From contig NC_011898.1 of NCBI RefSeq assembly GCF_000022065.1, positions 3,987,501-4,051,500 on the forward strand: a stretch of DNA of 64,000 bases, written 5' to 3'. Source of the stretch: Ruminiclostridium cellulolyticum H10 (GTDB lineage: Bacteria > Bacillota > Clostridia > Acetivibrionales > DSM-1351). The position numbers were made by a program, and so were the translations under genes. The notes beneath the pieces were generated by a model. It ran no database searches. It was not told the origin of the DNA and saw only the letters and a program-made list of their open reading frames with translations. Positions 63,872-64,000 of this stretch are shown here, piece by piece; positions within the stretch are counted from its first letter, which is position 1, and each line of letters starts with the position of its first letter.

Positions 63872-64000
63872 TTTATAAGCCGTGCAATGGCTATTCTTAA
63901 AAAATGCACAATATATTACAATTGATGATAATACAGGCTATAATACTGCTAAAGCCATGTACGAACGGCACGAAATATTAACCCGCTATCTGGTTTCAAT
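63872..64000 (+). pseudogene. Remnant of a DtxR/MntR-type metal regulator
   Basis: One open frame to the window edge reads FISRAMAILKNAQYITIDD...TAKAMYERHEILTRYLVS, matching the recognition helix, wing and YERH-x-x-L-T metal-binding helix of DtxR-family repressors. The segment between wing and helix is shortened, and the N-terminus ends abruptly where the feoB remnant begins. It is probably a deletion fusion of two iron genes; intactness beyond 64000 is unknown. Confidence 0.5.

Noticed and set aside
1-64000. CRISPR array or cas genes
   Set aside because: No regularly spaced 24-40-base repeats and no Cas-like proteins seen.
1-64000. Insertion sequences or transposases
   Set aside because: No transposase or integrase motif among the translated frames; the inverted repeats found are short and explained as terminators or operators.

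Overview
The window looks like a chromosomal segment of an anaerobic, spore-forming, plant-polysaccharide-using clostridium. AT-rich DNA, strong GGAGG ribosome binding sites, frequent TTG starts, two T-box leaders, an alpha/beta small acid-soluble spore protein, a desulfoferrodoxin and xylose/arabinose/xylan genes all point that way. A cellulolytic Ruminiclostridium-type organism fits, but the species is inferred, not proven. Most operons read on the minus strand.

Layout. 1-3.3 kb: start of a 2-hydroxyacid dehydrogenase, a GH4 glycosidase, and a divergent nitroreductase plus AraC regulator. 3.4-7.6 kb: xylose operon xylB-xylR-xylA, with a 33-bp palindrome over the xylB promoter. 7.9-15.3 kb: branched-chain amino acid block (citramalate synthase, leuA, ilvC, ilvN, ilvB) led by a leucine-type T-box. 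15.3-17.9 kb: GH43 beta-xylosidase, a one-cysteine thioredoxin-like protein, tadA. 18-30.9 kb: a glycosylation island with GDP-fucose synthesis (gmd, fcl, manC), four paralogous fucosyltransferase-like proteins, a subtilisin-like protein, a nucleotide-sugar epimerase and an E1 alpha/beta pair without E2 or E3. 31-33.8 kb: leucine T-box and leuS. 33.9-36.2 kb: AgrB, a very short cysteine-free AgrD-like peptide and an AgrC-like kinase, with no response regulator. 36.3-42.5 kb: SNF2 helicase, M29 aminopeptidase, PepF. 42.8 kb: tRNA-Arg(CCT). 43-49.1 kb: secreted proteins, including a three-part esterase, and a LacI-type regulator. 49.2-54.3 kb: arabinose operon araA-araB-araD with AraR and two matching candidate operators. 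54.4-58.3 kb: small proteins, SfsA, YjbQ, desulfoferrodoxin, lipid kinase, SASP. 58.7-62.2 kb: nadABC. 62.4-64 kb: a decayed ferrous-iron locus (FeoB-associated Cys-rich protein, broken feoB, remnant of a DtxR-type regulator).

How the parts work together. Xylan and arabinoxylan breakdown (GH43 xylosidase, CE1-type esterase) feeds the xylose and arabinose operons, each with its own repressor. The 18-31 kb island probably makes and transfers fucose or a related sugar onto a surface polymer or protein. The best candidates for undescribed biology are that island, the AgrBDC unit with a cysteine-free signal peptide, and two clusters of DnaA-box-like 9-mers near 54.7 and 58.6 kb.
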